Below, piece after piece: positions 13,225 through 23,000 of a DNA stretch of 64,000 nucleotides. Position numbers and translations under genes: made by a program. Source of the DNA: CAYRJD01 sp965247395 (GTDB lineage Bacteria > Actinomycetota > Acidimicrobiia > Acidimicrobiales > Poriferisodalaceae); NCBI GenBank assembly GCA_965247395.1, contig OZ252012.1, forward strand, positions 806,001 through 870,000. The letters run 5' to 3'. The notes under the pieces were generated by a model. That model was not told the DNA's origin. It was given only the letters and a program-made list of their open reading frames with translations, and did no database searches. Position 1 is the stretch's first letter. Each line of letters starts with the position of its first letter.

Positions 13225-14677
13225 CGCCCTTCAGACGAGCTAGCTGTTCGGCCCCAGCCAGCGGGCCACCCCCGCCTGGACTATTTCTGCGACGATATGC
13301 CTCACCGGGAGCCAATAAGGCTGCAGCCTCAGGCCCTAGCTCGGAATGCGCCGACACCATCTCAACGAACCTTGCGGCGTTGGCCTCATGCCCAGAACCA
13401 CTTGGCTCAGAATCACTCCCGTCGTCACCGGCTAGTGCCTCGCGCACCAATCCGGCCACCAGCTCGTGAGCCTGACGAAATGCCATGCCTTGCATCGTTA
13501 GCCATTCAGCCAAATCGGTGGTCGCCGCAAATGGCGTGTCGGCAGCTTTAGCCATTGCCTTCGCATCAAATTCGGCCGTAGCCAGCAACCCCGCTAAAGC
13601 CGGCATCACCAAGCAAGCCGTGTCGCAGGCGTCAAACAACAGCTCCTTGTCTTCTTGCAGGTCCTTGTTGTATGCCAGCGGCAAGCCCTTAAGCATCGCC
13701 AACAAACCAGTCAGATGGCCGATCAAACGGCCCGACTTCGCCCTGGCCAGCTCGGCTACATCTGGGTTCTTCTTCTGCGGCATCATCGAGGAGCCAGTCG
13801 AAAAGGCGTCGCTTAGCTTCATAAAACCAAACTCTGCGCTCGACCACAGCACCACCTCTTCCCCCATACGTGAGAGGTGTACTCCCAACATCGCCAAGGC
13901 GTAAAGCAGATCTGCTACAAAGTCTCGATCGGAGATGGCGTCTAAAGAGTTTTCAAAAACCGCCGAAAACCCGAGATCGGCAGCCGATATTTCTGGCTCG
14001 AGCGGCAGCGTTGTGCCCGCGAGTGCTCCCGCCCCAAGCGGAGAAACGTCAGCGGCTTGTCGAGCTGCGGCCAGACGTTGCGCATCACGCAACAACATCC
14101 AACACCAGGCAGACAAATGATGCGACAACCCCACCGGCTGTGCCTGCTGCAGGTGGGTGTAACCCGGCAGATAAACGTCGTTTGCCAAGGCCTGCTCGGC
14201 GAGCTCAACAATGGTGTTAATCAGTCGGCTCAGTTCCGCGCTGAGTACATCAATCTCGGTGCGGCACCACAGCCTGAGATCGGTGACTACCTGATCGTTG
14301 CGGCTACGGCCCGTGTGCAATTTGGCGGCAGCGGCGCATAGCTCAGTAGCTCGACGCTCCACTGCAGTGTGAATGTCTTCGTCGCTGGGGGCAACCTCAA
14401 AGGTGCCGTTGCTTAGCTCTTGCGCCACGGCATCTAGGGCGGCAAGTATTTCGCTGCTCTCGGCCGAGCTCAGCAATTTGACCGAAGCCAGCATGCGCAC
14501 GTGCGCCTTTGAGGCCTCGATGTCTTGCTCATACATGCGAGAGTCGAACGGATAGGAGTCGTTCAGTTTTCTCAACGCCTGCGCTGGCTCTTGTGCGAAG
14601 CGTGCATGCCACAACGTCTGGCTCGTTTCTGAAGCCTCTGGCTTGGCACTGCCAGGGTCGGACTGTTCTCTAGTCAT
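13205..14677 (-). CDS. argH: Argininosuccinate lyase
   Basis: A 490-residue enzyme that splits argininosuccinate into arginine and fumarate, the last step of arginine synthesis. The fumarase/lyase signature GSSMMPQKKNPD is near residue 292, and HTGRSRNDQV and TLQHLQQAQPV-like blocks are present (THLQQAQPVGLSHH). It is about 30 residues longer than usual, partly from a Gly/Ser/Asp/Glu loop near residue 420. The ATG overlaps the argR stop by eight bases (ATGACTAG). It is the last biosynthetic gene of the operon. Confidence 0.95.
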   Translation of the reverse strand: MTREQSDPGSAKPEASETSQTLWHARFAQEPAQALRKLNDSYPFDSRMYEQDIEASKAHVRMLASVKLLSSAESSEILAALDAVAQELSNGTFEVAPSDEDIHTAVERRATELCAAAAKLHTGRSRNDQVVTDLRLWCRTEIDVLSAELSRLINTIVELAEQALANDVYLPGYTHLQQAQPVGLSHHLSAWCWMLLRDAQRLAAARQAADVSPLGAGALAGTTLPLEPEISAADLGFSAVFENSLDAISDRDFVADLLYALAMLGVHLSRMGEEVVLWSSAEFGFMKLSDAFSTGSSMMPQKKNPDVAELARAKSGRLIGHLTGLLAMLKGLPLAYNKDLQEDKELLFDACDTACLVMPALAGLLATAEFDAKAMAKAADTPFAATTDLAEWLTMQGMAFRQAHELVAGLVREALAGDDGSDSEPSGSGHEANAARFVEMVSAHSELGPEAAALLAPGEAYRRRNSPGGGGPLAGAEQLARLKGAVAKAF

Positions 14678-15158
14678 GCGCTTTGCCGTTCAAAACTTCA
14701 ATGCCCACCAGGTTGGCAAACATCTCAGCTAGATCTGCGCCCCCAACAGCTTCGTCTGCAATGACCACAATCGAGTCGTCACCGGCCACAGTGCCGATCA
14801 CGGAATCCAGGTCGCTGCGATCGATGGCCGAAGCCACCACGTGGGCGGAACCGGGTGGAGTTGACAGCACAACGATGTTCTGAGAGCAACCCACCTTGAC
14901 TACCCACTCGCTACAAACACGACGCAGGATGTCTGGCGGCACGGAGCGCTGCGTAGATAGATCTGGTATCGCATACAACTGATTGCCACCGGTGCGGATC
15001 TTGATCGCTCCTAGCTCGGCCAGGTCGCGGCTGATCGTCACCTGACTGAGCTGAAAGCCCTCTTGAGCCATCAGCTCACGCAGCTGCTTCTGGCTACCGA
15101 TTGCCGTCTTGGCTAGCAGCTGCTCTATGTGATGTTGGCGTTGAACTTTGGAGCTCAC
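14670..15158 (-). CDS. argR: Arginine repressor
   Basis: A protein of about 162 residues. The N-terminal winged helix-turn-helix contains SQKQLRELMAQEGFQLSQVTISRDLAELGAIK with the SQxTxSRDL-type recognition helix. The C-terminal oligomerisation and arginine-binding domain contains VGTVAGDDSIVVI and GAD-like (GGADLAE) residues. A longer reading from 15290 would overlap argF by 135 bases; the GTG at 15156-15158 gives a four-base GTGA overlap with argF and the family's usual length. It presumably autoregulates the operon through the inverted repeat upstream of argC. Confidence 0.93.
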   Translation of the reverse strand: MSSKVQRQHHIEQLLAKTAIGSQKQLRELMAQEGFQLSQVTISRDLAELGAIKIRTGGNQLYAIPDLSTQRSVPPDILRRVCSEWVVKVGCSQNIVVLSTPPGSAHVVASAIDRSDLDSVIGTVAGDDSIVVIADEAVGGADLAEMFANLVGIEVLNGKAHD

Positions 15159-16228
15159 GAGCTTGGCCCTGTCTCTGTTGATTGGGTTACCGGCTGAGTT
15201 ATCGGCTGGGTTTGCGCTGGCAGCCACTTTGTAGCAAGCAGCGCAAGCAGTCCGCGAGCGGCGTGCATGCGATTTTCGGCCTGTTGCCAAACAACACTGC
15301 TAGCGCCTTCAAGCACCTCGTTGCTTACTTCCTCGCCGCGATGCGCAGGCAAGCAGTGCATAAATACACAGTCGTCGCGCGCATGCGACATCAACTCTTC
15401 GTCAACGCGGTAGCTCTCAAAGTCGGTCGCCCTTTGAGCGGCCTCTTTCTCCTGGCCCATTGAGGTCCAGACGTCTGTGTAAACGGCATGCGCTCCGGTT
15501 ACTGCTTCCACCGGATCTTCCGTTACGACTACCTGCGTGCCCGCACCAGGTACCTGCGCGTCCGCACCAGGTACCTGTGTGCCTGCGGCAGATGCTCGCT
15601 CCAGGTCGGCCGGATTGGGGGCGTACCTAGCGGGCGTCGCTATCACGCTCTCAATGCCAAGCATGGCGCAGCCGATTGCCAGTGAACGCCAAACGTTGTT
15701 GGCGTCACCAATAAACGCGACTCTCAGTGGCGTATTGGCGGTGCTGCCTATCAAACCGGGGCTTGCCGAGTCTGGCCCTGTCGAGCCTGGGTAACCAAAG
15801 TGCTCAACGATCGTCAGCAGGTCTGCCAACGCCTGCATCGGATGTGCCTGGTCTGACAACAAGTTGATCACCGGCACGACGTTGCAAGCAGCCATGCGCT
15901 TCAAAGACGAGTGATCAACCACACGCGCTGCTACCAGCGCGTGGTATCCAGCCAGTGCTCTAATCACATCCTCGGCGGATTCGCGCGTGCCAATGCCTAC
16001 CTCTTCACCACTGATGTAGATCGGATGGCCACCCAACTGGATTACCGCCATCTCCATGGAATTGCGCGTTCGGTTAGAAGCCTTTTCAAACACCAGCGCC
16101 ACGCCCTTACCGGCAAGCGGCAGGCAGTCGGTCCCAACGGTTATATCGGTCTTGCTTTCTTGTGCATGATCCAACACAGCGCGTAGCTCAACGGTGCTCA
16201 GATCGTCCACCTCAAGGAAGTGGCGCAT
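15155..16228 (-). CDS. argF: Ornithine carbamoyltransferase
   Basis: A 357-residue enzyme making citrulline from ornithine and carbamoyl phosphate. Visible are the carbamoyl-phosphate loop variant ASNRTRNSME (usually STRTR), HPMQALADLLT, and the ornithine loop MHCLPAHRGEEV. It is about 45 residues longer than typical enzymes. The excess comes from a Gly/Pro segment near residue 155, a seven-residue repeat near 210-232 and a Thr/Gln/Pro-rich C-terminal tail. The ATG start lies two bases after the argD stop. Confidence 0.94.
   Translation of the reverse strand: MRHFLEVDDLSTVELRAVLDHAQESKTDITVGTDCLPLAGKGVALVFEKASNRTRNSMEMAVIQLGGHPIYISGEEVGIGTRESAEDVIRALAGYHALVAARVVDHSSLKRMAACNVVPVINLLSDQAHPMQALADLLTIVEHFGYPGSTGPDSASPGLIGSTANTPLRVAFIGDANNVWRSLAIGCAMLGIESVIATPARYAPNPADLERASAAGTQVPGADAQVPGAGTQVVVTEDPVEAVTGAHAVYTDVWTSMGQEKEAAQRATDFESYRVDEELMSHARDDCVFMHCLPAHRGEEVSNEVLEGASSVVWQQAENRMHAARGLLALLATKWLPAQTQPITQPVTQSTETGPSS
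15531..15593. repeat. 21-bp in-frame tandem repeat inside argF
   Basis: Three 21-base units encode GTQVPGA, DAQVPGA and GTQV-type peptides in a surface loop preceding the VTEDPVEAV segment. The copies differ by a few substitutions, so the array is not brand new. Confidence 0.75.
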
Positions 16229-16230
16229 CG

Positions 16231-17523
16231 TTACTTGTTCTCCTGCGCGCTAGCTAGCTCACTTAACACGGCTGCAATGATTCCAATACCTTCGGCAATT
16301 TCTTCGGAGCTAATCGTCAGAGGTGGCGCAAAACGCAATGCGGTTGGCGAGATCCCATTCACCACCAGTCCGGCCTTGAGACAAGCCGCAGCCACCTCCG
16401 GACCTGTTGCCGGCACCTTTTCGGGGTCTAGCTCCGCTGCTAGCAACAGGCCCATGCCACGTGTGCTTGACACAAACGGCAAGGCCTCGAGTGCGGCGGT
16501 TAGTTCTGCCCCGCGCTCTTGCGCCAACTTTGGAGCGTCAATGGCTTCCATGGTTTGCAGCACCGCTCGGCCAGCCGACGCTGCTAAAGGCTGACCACCG
16601 AAGGTCGTGGCGTGGTCTCCGGGACTAAACGCTGCGGCCACGTGGCGCTTAGCCCACACCGCTCCGATCGGCACTCCGTTACCCAACGCTTTAGCCATAG
16701 TGACTACATCTGGACGGGCATCGTTGGTGCCAGCCCCAGGCTCGTTGCCGTCAACACTGAAATAGTGCTGCCAGGCAAACCACTTGCCAGTGCGTGCAAA
16801 TCCGGTTTGGACTTCATCAAAAATCAGCAGCAGGTCTCGTTCATCGCAGATCTCACGCACCTGTTGCAGATATTCAGGATCAGCCACATTGACGCCACCT
16901 TCACCCTGGCAAACCTCCAGCAAGACCGCCGCACAAGACGGATCTAAGGCCGCCTTCAAAGCCTCCGCATCGTTGTAAGGCACATGACGGAAGCCTTCCG
17001 GCAAAGGCTGAAATATCTCATGCTTCTCGGGCTGACCGGTGGCGTGCAGCGTCGCCAGCGTGCGGCCATGGAACGAACGCAGAGCGCTGACCACTACATA
17101 GCGCCCGTGGCCGCCATATTTCCGGGCCAGCTTGATAGCGCACTCCAAAGACTCAGCACCACTATTGCAAAAGAACACCTGTCCGCCGCCGCCTTGCAAA
17201 CGGTTGATGGTTTGGGCGAGTTCGGTTTGCGGTTCGGTCGCAAACAGGTTCGACACGTGCAACAACGTGTTGGCTTGCTCGGCGATTGCCGCTGCCACCG
17301 CAGGATGAGCGTGACCCAAAGAAGTCACAGCTAACCCAGACAAAAAGTCCAAATAGACGTTGCCATCGTTGTCCCAAAGCTGAGTGCCGCTGCCACGCAC
17401 AAACTGCACCGACGGAGGTCCGTAGGTGGGCATCAGCGGACAGTGCTCCACGTCAGCAGGTGCATGCATCGCAACCGCGTGCGTGTCGGTTGTGGAACCA
17501 GAAGTAGTAGAGGTAGTAGTCAT
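16231..17523 (-). CDS. argD: Acetylornithine aminotransferase
   Basis: A PLP-dependent class III aminotransferase of 430 residues converting N-acetylglutamate semialdehyde to N-acetylornithine. The PLP region contains LLIFDEVQTGFARTGKWFA, and the Schiff-base lysine lies in TMAKALGNG. FCNSGAESLECAIKLAR marks the cofactor-phosphate loop. The ATG at 17521-17523 is chosen over an upstream TTG. The first 20 residues are Ser/Thr-rich and probably disordered. It follows argB after an 88-base repeat-containing gap. Confidence 0.94.
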   Translation of the reverse strand: MTTTSTTSGSTTDTHAVAMHAPADVEHCPLMPTYGPPSVQFVRGSGTQLWDNDGNVYLDFLSGLAVTSLGHAHPAVAAAIAEQANTLLHVSNLFATEPQTELAQTINRLQGGGGQVFFCNSGAESLECAIKLARKYGGHGRYVVVSALRSFHGRTLATLHATGQPEKHEIFQPLPEGFRHVPYNDAEALKAALDPSCAAVLLEVCQGEGGVNVADPEYLQQVREICDERDLLLIFDEVQTGFARTGKWFAWQHYFSVDGNEPGAGTNDARPDVVTMAKALGNGVPIGAVWAKRHVAAAFSPGDHATTFGGQPLAASAGRAVLQTMEAIDAPKLAQERGAELTAALEALPFVSSTRGMGLLLAAELDPEKVPATGPEVAAACLKAGLVVNGISPTALRFAPPLTISSEEIAEGIGIIAAVLSELASAQENK

Positions 17524-17555
17524 ATTCAAATCTTTCAAAGATGGTGGTTACTGGT

Positions 17556-17607
17556 GGTAGGTATCACTGGTAGGTATCACTGGTAGGTATCGCTGATGGC
17601 TATCACT
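17556..17607. repeat. 13-bp tandem repeat, four copies, between argB and argD
   Basis: Units GGTAGGTATCACT (twice), GGTAGGTATCGCT and GATGGCTATCACT follow one another on the plus strand in the intergenic gap. No hairpin or coding function is evident. Confidence 0.8.
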
Positions 17608-17611
17608 GGGT

Positions 17612-18598
17612 TTAGATCGCTTCGTTGGTGATCATCGTGCCGACCCCGGCATCGGTAAACAGCTCAATAAGAGCCGCATGCGGAACTCGTCCGTCAAGCA
17701 GATGCGCACGACCGACCCCATTGCCAAGCGCATAAACGCAGGCGTCAATCTTGGGAATCATCCCGCCCGCTAGCTCACCGTTGGCTAAGCGCTGTGAAAG
17801 TTCAGAAGCGGTCGTGTGGCTGATAAGAGAGTCTTGATCGTCTAGGTCTTGGTACAGCCCGGCCACATCGGTGAGATAGAGCAGCTTCTCTGCAGAGAGT
17901 TCTGCCGCGATTGCCGCCGCCGCGGTATCGGCGTTGATGTTGTACGCCTGCCCGCTGATGTCTGAACCGATGGTTGAAACAACCGGGATCATTCCGGCCG
18001 ACATCAAGCTCAGTAACAACGCCGGATCTATCCCCGCCACGTCTCCCACAAATCCCAGAGCCGGATCTCTTTGAACCGCCGTGATCAAACGCGCATCGGC
18101 ACCGCTGACTCCGACAGCTTTTGAGCCATGCACGTTGATGCTGCGAACTATGTCGCTGTTGACCTTTCCCGCTAGCACCATCTGCGCTATCTCAAGCGTC
18201 TCGGCATCGGTCACACGCAGACCGTTGTTGAACTCAGGCTTTTTGCCAAGTCGTTTCATCATGTCGGCAATCTGCGGACCGCCTCCGTGAACCAACACAA
18301 GATGAATGCCCAGCGTCGACAGCAGCACTGCATCTGCTGCGAAGACGTCCGCCAAGGCCGGATCGGTCATGGCACTACCGCCGAGCTTGACTACGACTGT
18401 TGCGCCACGCCAACGGTGGACATACGGCTCGATCTCTTCGGCCTGTGTTTGTCCGAGCACTGGTTCCAGCACGCGGCTGAGTTCAGCAACTCCCGGTTTA
18501 GTAGCAGCGGGCCCGACTGTATTCGCAGTAGCAACGTGCTTAGTAGCAACGGGCTGCGCCGTGTTAGCCGACGAGGTTTGGGCTTGTAGCGCATTCAT
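17612..18598 (-). CDS. argB: Acetylglutamate kinase
   Basis: A 328-residue amino acid kinase phosphorylating N-acetylglutamate. The phosphate loop VVVKLGGSAM, VHGGGPQIADMMKRLG and the C-terminal GGMIPKIDACVYAL block are intact. The first 45 residues are an Ala/Thr/Val-rich repeat (ATKHVATANTVGPAATKPG), longer than in most homologues. The ATG overlaps the argC stop in an ATGA junction. Whether it is feedback-inhibited by arginine is not clear from the sequence. Confidence 0.95.
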   Translation of the reverse strand: MNALQAQTSSANTAQPVATKHVATANTVGPAATKPGVAELSRVLEPVLGQTQAEEIEPYVHRWRGATVVVKLGGSAMTDPALADVFAADAVLLSTLGIHLVLVHGGGPQIADMMKRLGKKPEFNNGLRVTDAETLEIAQMVLAGKVNSDIVRSINVHGSKAVGVSGADARLITAVQRDPALGFVGDVAGIDPALLLSLMSAGMIPVVSTIGSDISGQAYNINADTAAAAIAAELSAEKLLYLTDVAGLYQDLDDQDSLISHTTASELSQRLANGELAGGMIPKIDACVYALGNGVGRAHLLDGRVPHAALIELFTDAGVGTMITNEAI

Positions 18599-19755
18599 GG
18601 CATGAGCCCGCTAACGGGTAGGCCCTGTGTCTCTGGCAATCCCAGCGCCAGATTGGCGCATTGAATTGCGTTACCAGCCGCCCCCTTCACCAGATTGTCA
18701 ATGGCACATAACACCACCAACCAGCCGGTTCGCTCATCGAAGCGTGCAGTTAGGTGGGCCGTGTTGGCGCCCGCTGTGGCCTTGGTGTGCGGCGTGGATT
18801 CGGTCACCACCACGAACGGCTCAGACCCATAGGCCTCATGCAAAACGCGCAGTGCTTGTCCACCAGATGCTTGCCCACCGGAAGCCTGTCCACCGGAAGC
18901 CGAGCTAGTAGCCGTCGCCCAACTGTCCGCAACAGCGGTAGTTGGTCGGGCGTAGCAGGTCGCCAAGATACCGCGCACCATGGGAGCAAGGTGCGGCGTA
19001 AACATCACATCACAGCCAAGCTCTTGTTCTATTTCGGGCGTGTGCCTGTGCCCCTCTAACCCGTATGCGCTGAAGTTCTCATCAACCGCAGCAAACGTGG
19101 TGTTCGCCTTTGGAGCTCTGCCCGCACCGCTCACCCCTGAAGCCGCATCCACGATGATGCCTGTGCTTTCAACCAAGCCCCTCTTCACGAAAGGAGCCAG
19201 CGCTAGGACTGCCGCGGTCGGATAACAACCGGGGACGGCCACAGCCTTGGCGCCACGCAACTCATCACGATGCAGCTCAGGCAAGCCGTAAACGAACTCG
19301 CTCAGCAAATCGGGTTGCGCGTGCTCGGTTCCGTACCAGCGCGGATACAGCGATGCGTCCCTCAATCTGAAATCTGAACCCAGGTCAACTATGCAGCCAA
19401 CACGGCCAAATAAATCTGTCACCACAGGCTGGCTTGCCATATGAGGCAGTCCCAAAAAGACAACATCAAGCTCCGCCAGCTTCTCAGCGTCGTAAGCCTC
19501 ATAGGTCATATCGCCGTAGACGGGCATCAAGCTGGGATAGAGCTCTGCCACTGGCGTGCCCGCTTGGGTATCTCCGGTTACTACCTGAAGATCCAGATCC
19601 GGGTGCCCGGCCAGCAGACGCATCAACTCGGCTCCAGCGAAACCCGAAGCACCTACAACGCCCGTTCTTAGTTCACCCATCGTGTGCCAAGCTGGAGCTC
19701 GAGCTATGGCAGCGCAACTCGATCCGCCTACAACGCCCGTTCTTAGTTCACCCAT
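18595..19755 (-). CDS. argC: N-acetyl-gamma-glutamyl-phosphate reductase with duplicated N-terminus
   Basis: A 386-residue NADPH-dependent reductase of the arginine pathway. The nucleotide-binding loop GVVGASGFAGAEL and the active-site motif VPGCYPTAA are intact. The peptide MGELRTGVVG occurs twice, at residues 1-10 and 26-35, because the gene start is duplicated in frame (75-base offset). Only the outer ATG at 19755 has a good ribosome binding site (GGGAGG eight bases upstream); the inner ATG at 19680 would give the normal-length enzyme. A Gln/Ala/Ser/Gly triplet repeat (SGGQASGGQASGGQA) sits in a loop near residue 290. It is the first gene of the arginine operon, divergent from gltB. Confidence 0.93.
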   Translation of the reverse strand: MGELRTGVVGGSSCAAIARAPAWHTMGELRTGVVGASGFAGAELMRLLAGHPDLDLQVVTGDTQAGTPVAELYPSLMPVYGDMTYEAYDAEKLAELDVVFLGLPHMASQPVVTDLFGRVGCIVDLGSDFRLRDASLYPRWYGTEHAQPDLLSEFVYGLPELHRDELRGAKAVAVPGCYPTAAVLALAPFVKRGLVESTGIIVDAASGVSGAGRAPKANTTFAAVDENFSAYGLEGHRHTPEIEQELGCDVMFTPHLAPMVRGILATCYARPTTAVADSWATATSSASGGQASGGQASGGQALRVLHEAYGSEPFVVVTESTPHTKATAGANTAHLTARFDERTGWLVVLCAIDNLVKGAAGNAIQCANLALGLPETQGLPVSGLMP

Positions 19756-19763
19756 CGTGTGCC
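19652..19763. repeat. Direct duplication of the argC start region (37 bp identical, 75-bp offset)
   Basis: Bases 19652-19688 and 19727-19763 are identical over 37 bases and include the ATG and the first nine codons. The 38-base interval looks like a diverged copy of the following codons. The offset is a multiple of three, so the frame stays open through both copies. Confidence 0.9.
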
Positions 19764-19875
19764 TCCCTGCGACCTGGCTCTCCGCTAGACCTCAAGGCCA
19801 TTACCTCAAGGCCTCAAGCCCGTTTATGGAGCTCATTTACGAACTCAATAGCTCTAACCCAGGGCGATGTTAACA

Positions 19876-19916
19876 AGTATTCACCAAAATGGCAACTTAT
19901 TCATTTACGTGAATAA
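19876..19916. promoter_or_regulatory. Candidate ArgR operator (ARG box) between argC and gltB
   Basis: A perfect inverted repeat TTATTCA-N6-TGAATAA occupies 19897-19916, and a further ATTCA half-site lies 20 bases to its left. ArgR boxes are built of TGAAT/ATTCA half-sites in register on one helical face. The site lies about 140 bases upstream of argC and of gltB. Binding by the ArgR encoded in this operon is inferred. The rest of 19764-20056 shows no gene. Confidence 0.55.
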
Positions 19917-20056
19917 CTAAACCCGCAGATAGGTGCTGCTGCCGGTGCTTGCTAGGCTCACAAATTCCTTGGGCCAACGAAGTCCCGCTTAACGCCAAGA
20001 CAACCAGCGCAAATAGTTGCGCTGATGCCTCACGTGCCAAGCTCTGCGGAACTCCT

Positions 20057-23000
20057 ATGACCGACTCATTGACATCACCGGCCTCTCAGGCCTTGCTGAC
20101 GACGACGCAACATGGTCCTCCCCCGGCGATCGGTCTGTACGACCCACGCTTTGAGCACGACTCCTGTGGTGTGGGATTTGTGGCAGAAATGTCAGGTCGG
20201 GCTTCACATCAGATCGTTCAAAACGGTCTGCAGTGCTTGCTCAACCTTGATCACCGTGGTGCCACTGGTGCTGAAGCCAACGTGGGAGACGGCGCCGGAA
20301 TCCTGTTGCAGCTGTCAGACGAGTTCTTCCGAGCCGTCTGCGATTTTCCGCTGCCACCCGCCGGTCATTACGCCACCGGTATTGCCTTCTTGCCGCGCGA
20401 CGATCCCGACAGAGCCACTGAAGCCATCGAAAAACTGATCGCCAACGAAAACCTCACTTTGCTGGGCTGGCGTGAGGTGCCCACCAACCCGAGCTCGTTG
20501 GGCACTTTCGCCACCAACCCGATGCCAGCTTTTCGCATGCTGTTCGTAGCCGGAGAAACCGGCGAAAAAGGCCAGATATCCGGGCTTGAGCTTGAACGCC
20601 GTGTGTTTGTGCTGCGCAAGCGCATCGAATATGAGATCGAAGACGACATTTTCTTCCCGTCGCTGTCGTGTCGCACCATCGTCTACAAAGGGATGCTCAC
20701 TTGTGAGCAACTACCCCAGTTCTTTACCGACCTCACCGATGAGCGTTTGACATCCGCCATTGCATTAGTGCATTCACGCTTTAGCACCAACACTTTCCCG
20801 TCCTGGCGGTTAGCGCATCCCTATCGCATGCTTGCGCACAACGGTGAGATCAACACGGTTACTGGAAACCGCAACTGGCTGCTCGCCCGACAAGGACGCC
20901 TGGCTAGCTCACTATTTGGCGACTCACTAAGCAAGACCTTTCCCATCGTAGCCGCAGATGAGTCCGATTCCGCCAGCTTTGACAACGTCTTAGAGCTGCT
21001 AAATCTCAGCGGTCGCAGCCTGCCTCACGCCATTTTGATGATGATCCCTGAAGCCTGGGAAAACCACCAGCAAATGGACGACGCAGTACGAAACTTCTAC
21101 CAATTCAATTCGTGCCTGATGGAGCCGTGGGACGGTCCGGCTTCGATCGCCTTTACCGACGGCACGGTGGTAGGCGCAGTGCTTGATCGCAACGGATTGC
21201 GCCCCTCGCGTTACTGGGTAACAGACGACGGACTCGTTGTGATGGCGTCCGAAGTAGGCGTGCTGGATATCGACCCAGCCAAGATCGTCAGCAAAGGTCG
21301 CCTCCAGCCTGGCCGCATGTTCTTAGTGGACACCAGCCAAGGCCGCATAGTTGAAGACCATGAAATCAAGTCGGAGCTAGCCGCGCAGCATCCTTACAGC
21401 GACTGGCTATATGAAGGCCTACAACATTTAGAAGACCTACCTCCGCGCCTTTCGCTAACGCCCCAAGAAGGCAGCGTGCAGAAGTCTCAACGCACCTTCG
21501 GCTACACCACTGAAGACTTGCGGCTGCTGCTGGCACCGATGGCACGCACCGGTTATGAGCCCATTGGCTCAATGGGCTCAGATACTCCCATAGCCGCCCT
21601 GTCGAGCCGACCGCGCATGTTGTTTGATTACTTCAGCCAGCTTTTTGCTCAGGTCACCAACCCGCCGCTTGACGCCATTCGCGAAGAGCTAGTTACATCC
21701 ACCACGTCGATGATCGGCCCCGAGGCAAACCTGCTTGAGCCTGACGCTGATTCGTGCCAGCAAATCGTGCTGCCCTATCCAGTGCTGTCCAATGAAGACC
21801 TGGCAAAGATCCTCTACGTAAACGAAGACGGCGACAAACCACAGTTTGAAACCTTTGCCATCGACGGCCTCTATCCGGTGGCCGAGGGTGGTGCTGGCAT
21901 GGCTGCGGCACTTGCAAGCATCTGCGAAAGGGTCAGCGCCGCAATCGATGATGGAGCCAGCGTGATCGTGTTGTCTGATCGCTACAGCAATGCCGATCTG
22001 GCACCTATTCCTTCGCTGTTGCTAGTAGCAGCCGTACATCACCATCTGGTGCGCACCTTCAAGCGCACACACGTTGGTCTAATCGCCGAATGCGGCGATG
22101 CGCGCGAGACTCACCACATTGCGTTGCTACTCGGATATGGCGCGGCCGCCGTCAATCCCTACATCGCATTCGAAACACTGGACGACATGGTGCGCCGCGG
22201 CGCCATTACCGACGTCGATGCCCGTACCGCCCGGCGCAACTACTTAAAGGCTTGCTCCACGGGCGTTTTGAAAATCATGTCCAAGATGGGTATTTCGACC
22301 GTCGCCAGCTATGTCGGAGCTCAGATATTCGAAGCCATCGGCCTAAGCCAAGACGTGATCGACCGCTACTTCACCGGCACCACTTCCAAGCTCGGTGGCA
22401 TTGGCCTTGACATGCTGGCCGAAGAAGTGGCTAACAGACATCGTTACGCCTACCTAAGCAACCCCACCGAAATAGCGCACCGTGACCTCTGGGCTGGTGG
22501 TGAGTACCAGTGGCGCAGAGAAGGTGAATATCACCTGTTCAATCCTGAGACCGTCTACAAGCTGCAGCACGCTGCTCGGCAGGGGCGTTACGACATCTTC
22601 AAGGAATACACAAAGCTGGTTGACGACCAATCAGAGCAGCTCGCAACCCTGCGCGGCCTGTTGTCGTTCAAGGCTTACCCGCCCGATCCCGCTAACAACG
22701 GCACAGCTGGCAACAGCACAGCCAGCAACGCCCCGATCCCGCTGGATGAAGTCGAACCGGTCAGCGAAATCGTTAAGCGCTTCTCCACCGGTGCCATGAG
22801 CTACGGCTCCATCTCCGCCGAAGCACACGAAACGTTGGCGATAGCAATGAATCGCATCGGCGGCAAATCCAACACCGGTGAAGGCGGAGAAGACGCCGAC
22901 CGGTTTGTTCCTGACGCCAATGGAGATCTGCGTCGTTCAGCCATAAAGCAAGTGGCGTCCGGACGATTCGGGGTCACATCGGAATACCTAGTAAACGCAG

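Noticed and set aside
15159..15290. A 44-residue N-terminal extension of ArgR.
   Set aside because: It would overlap argF by 135 bases; the GTG in the GTGA overlap gives normal ArgR length.
19949..20056. An upstream TTG start for gltB.
   Set aside because: The added 36 residues have no family counterpart and the ATG at 20057 is nearer the conserved N-terminus.
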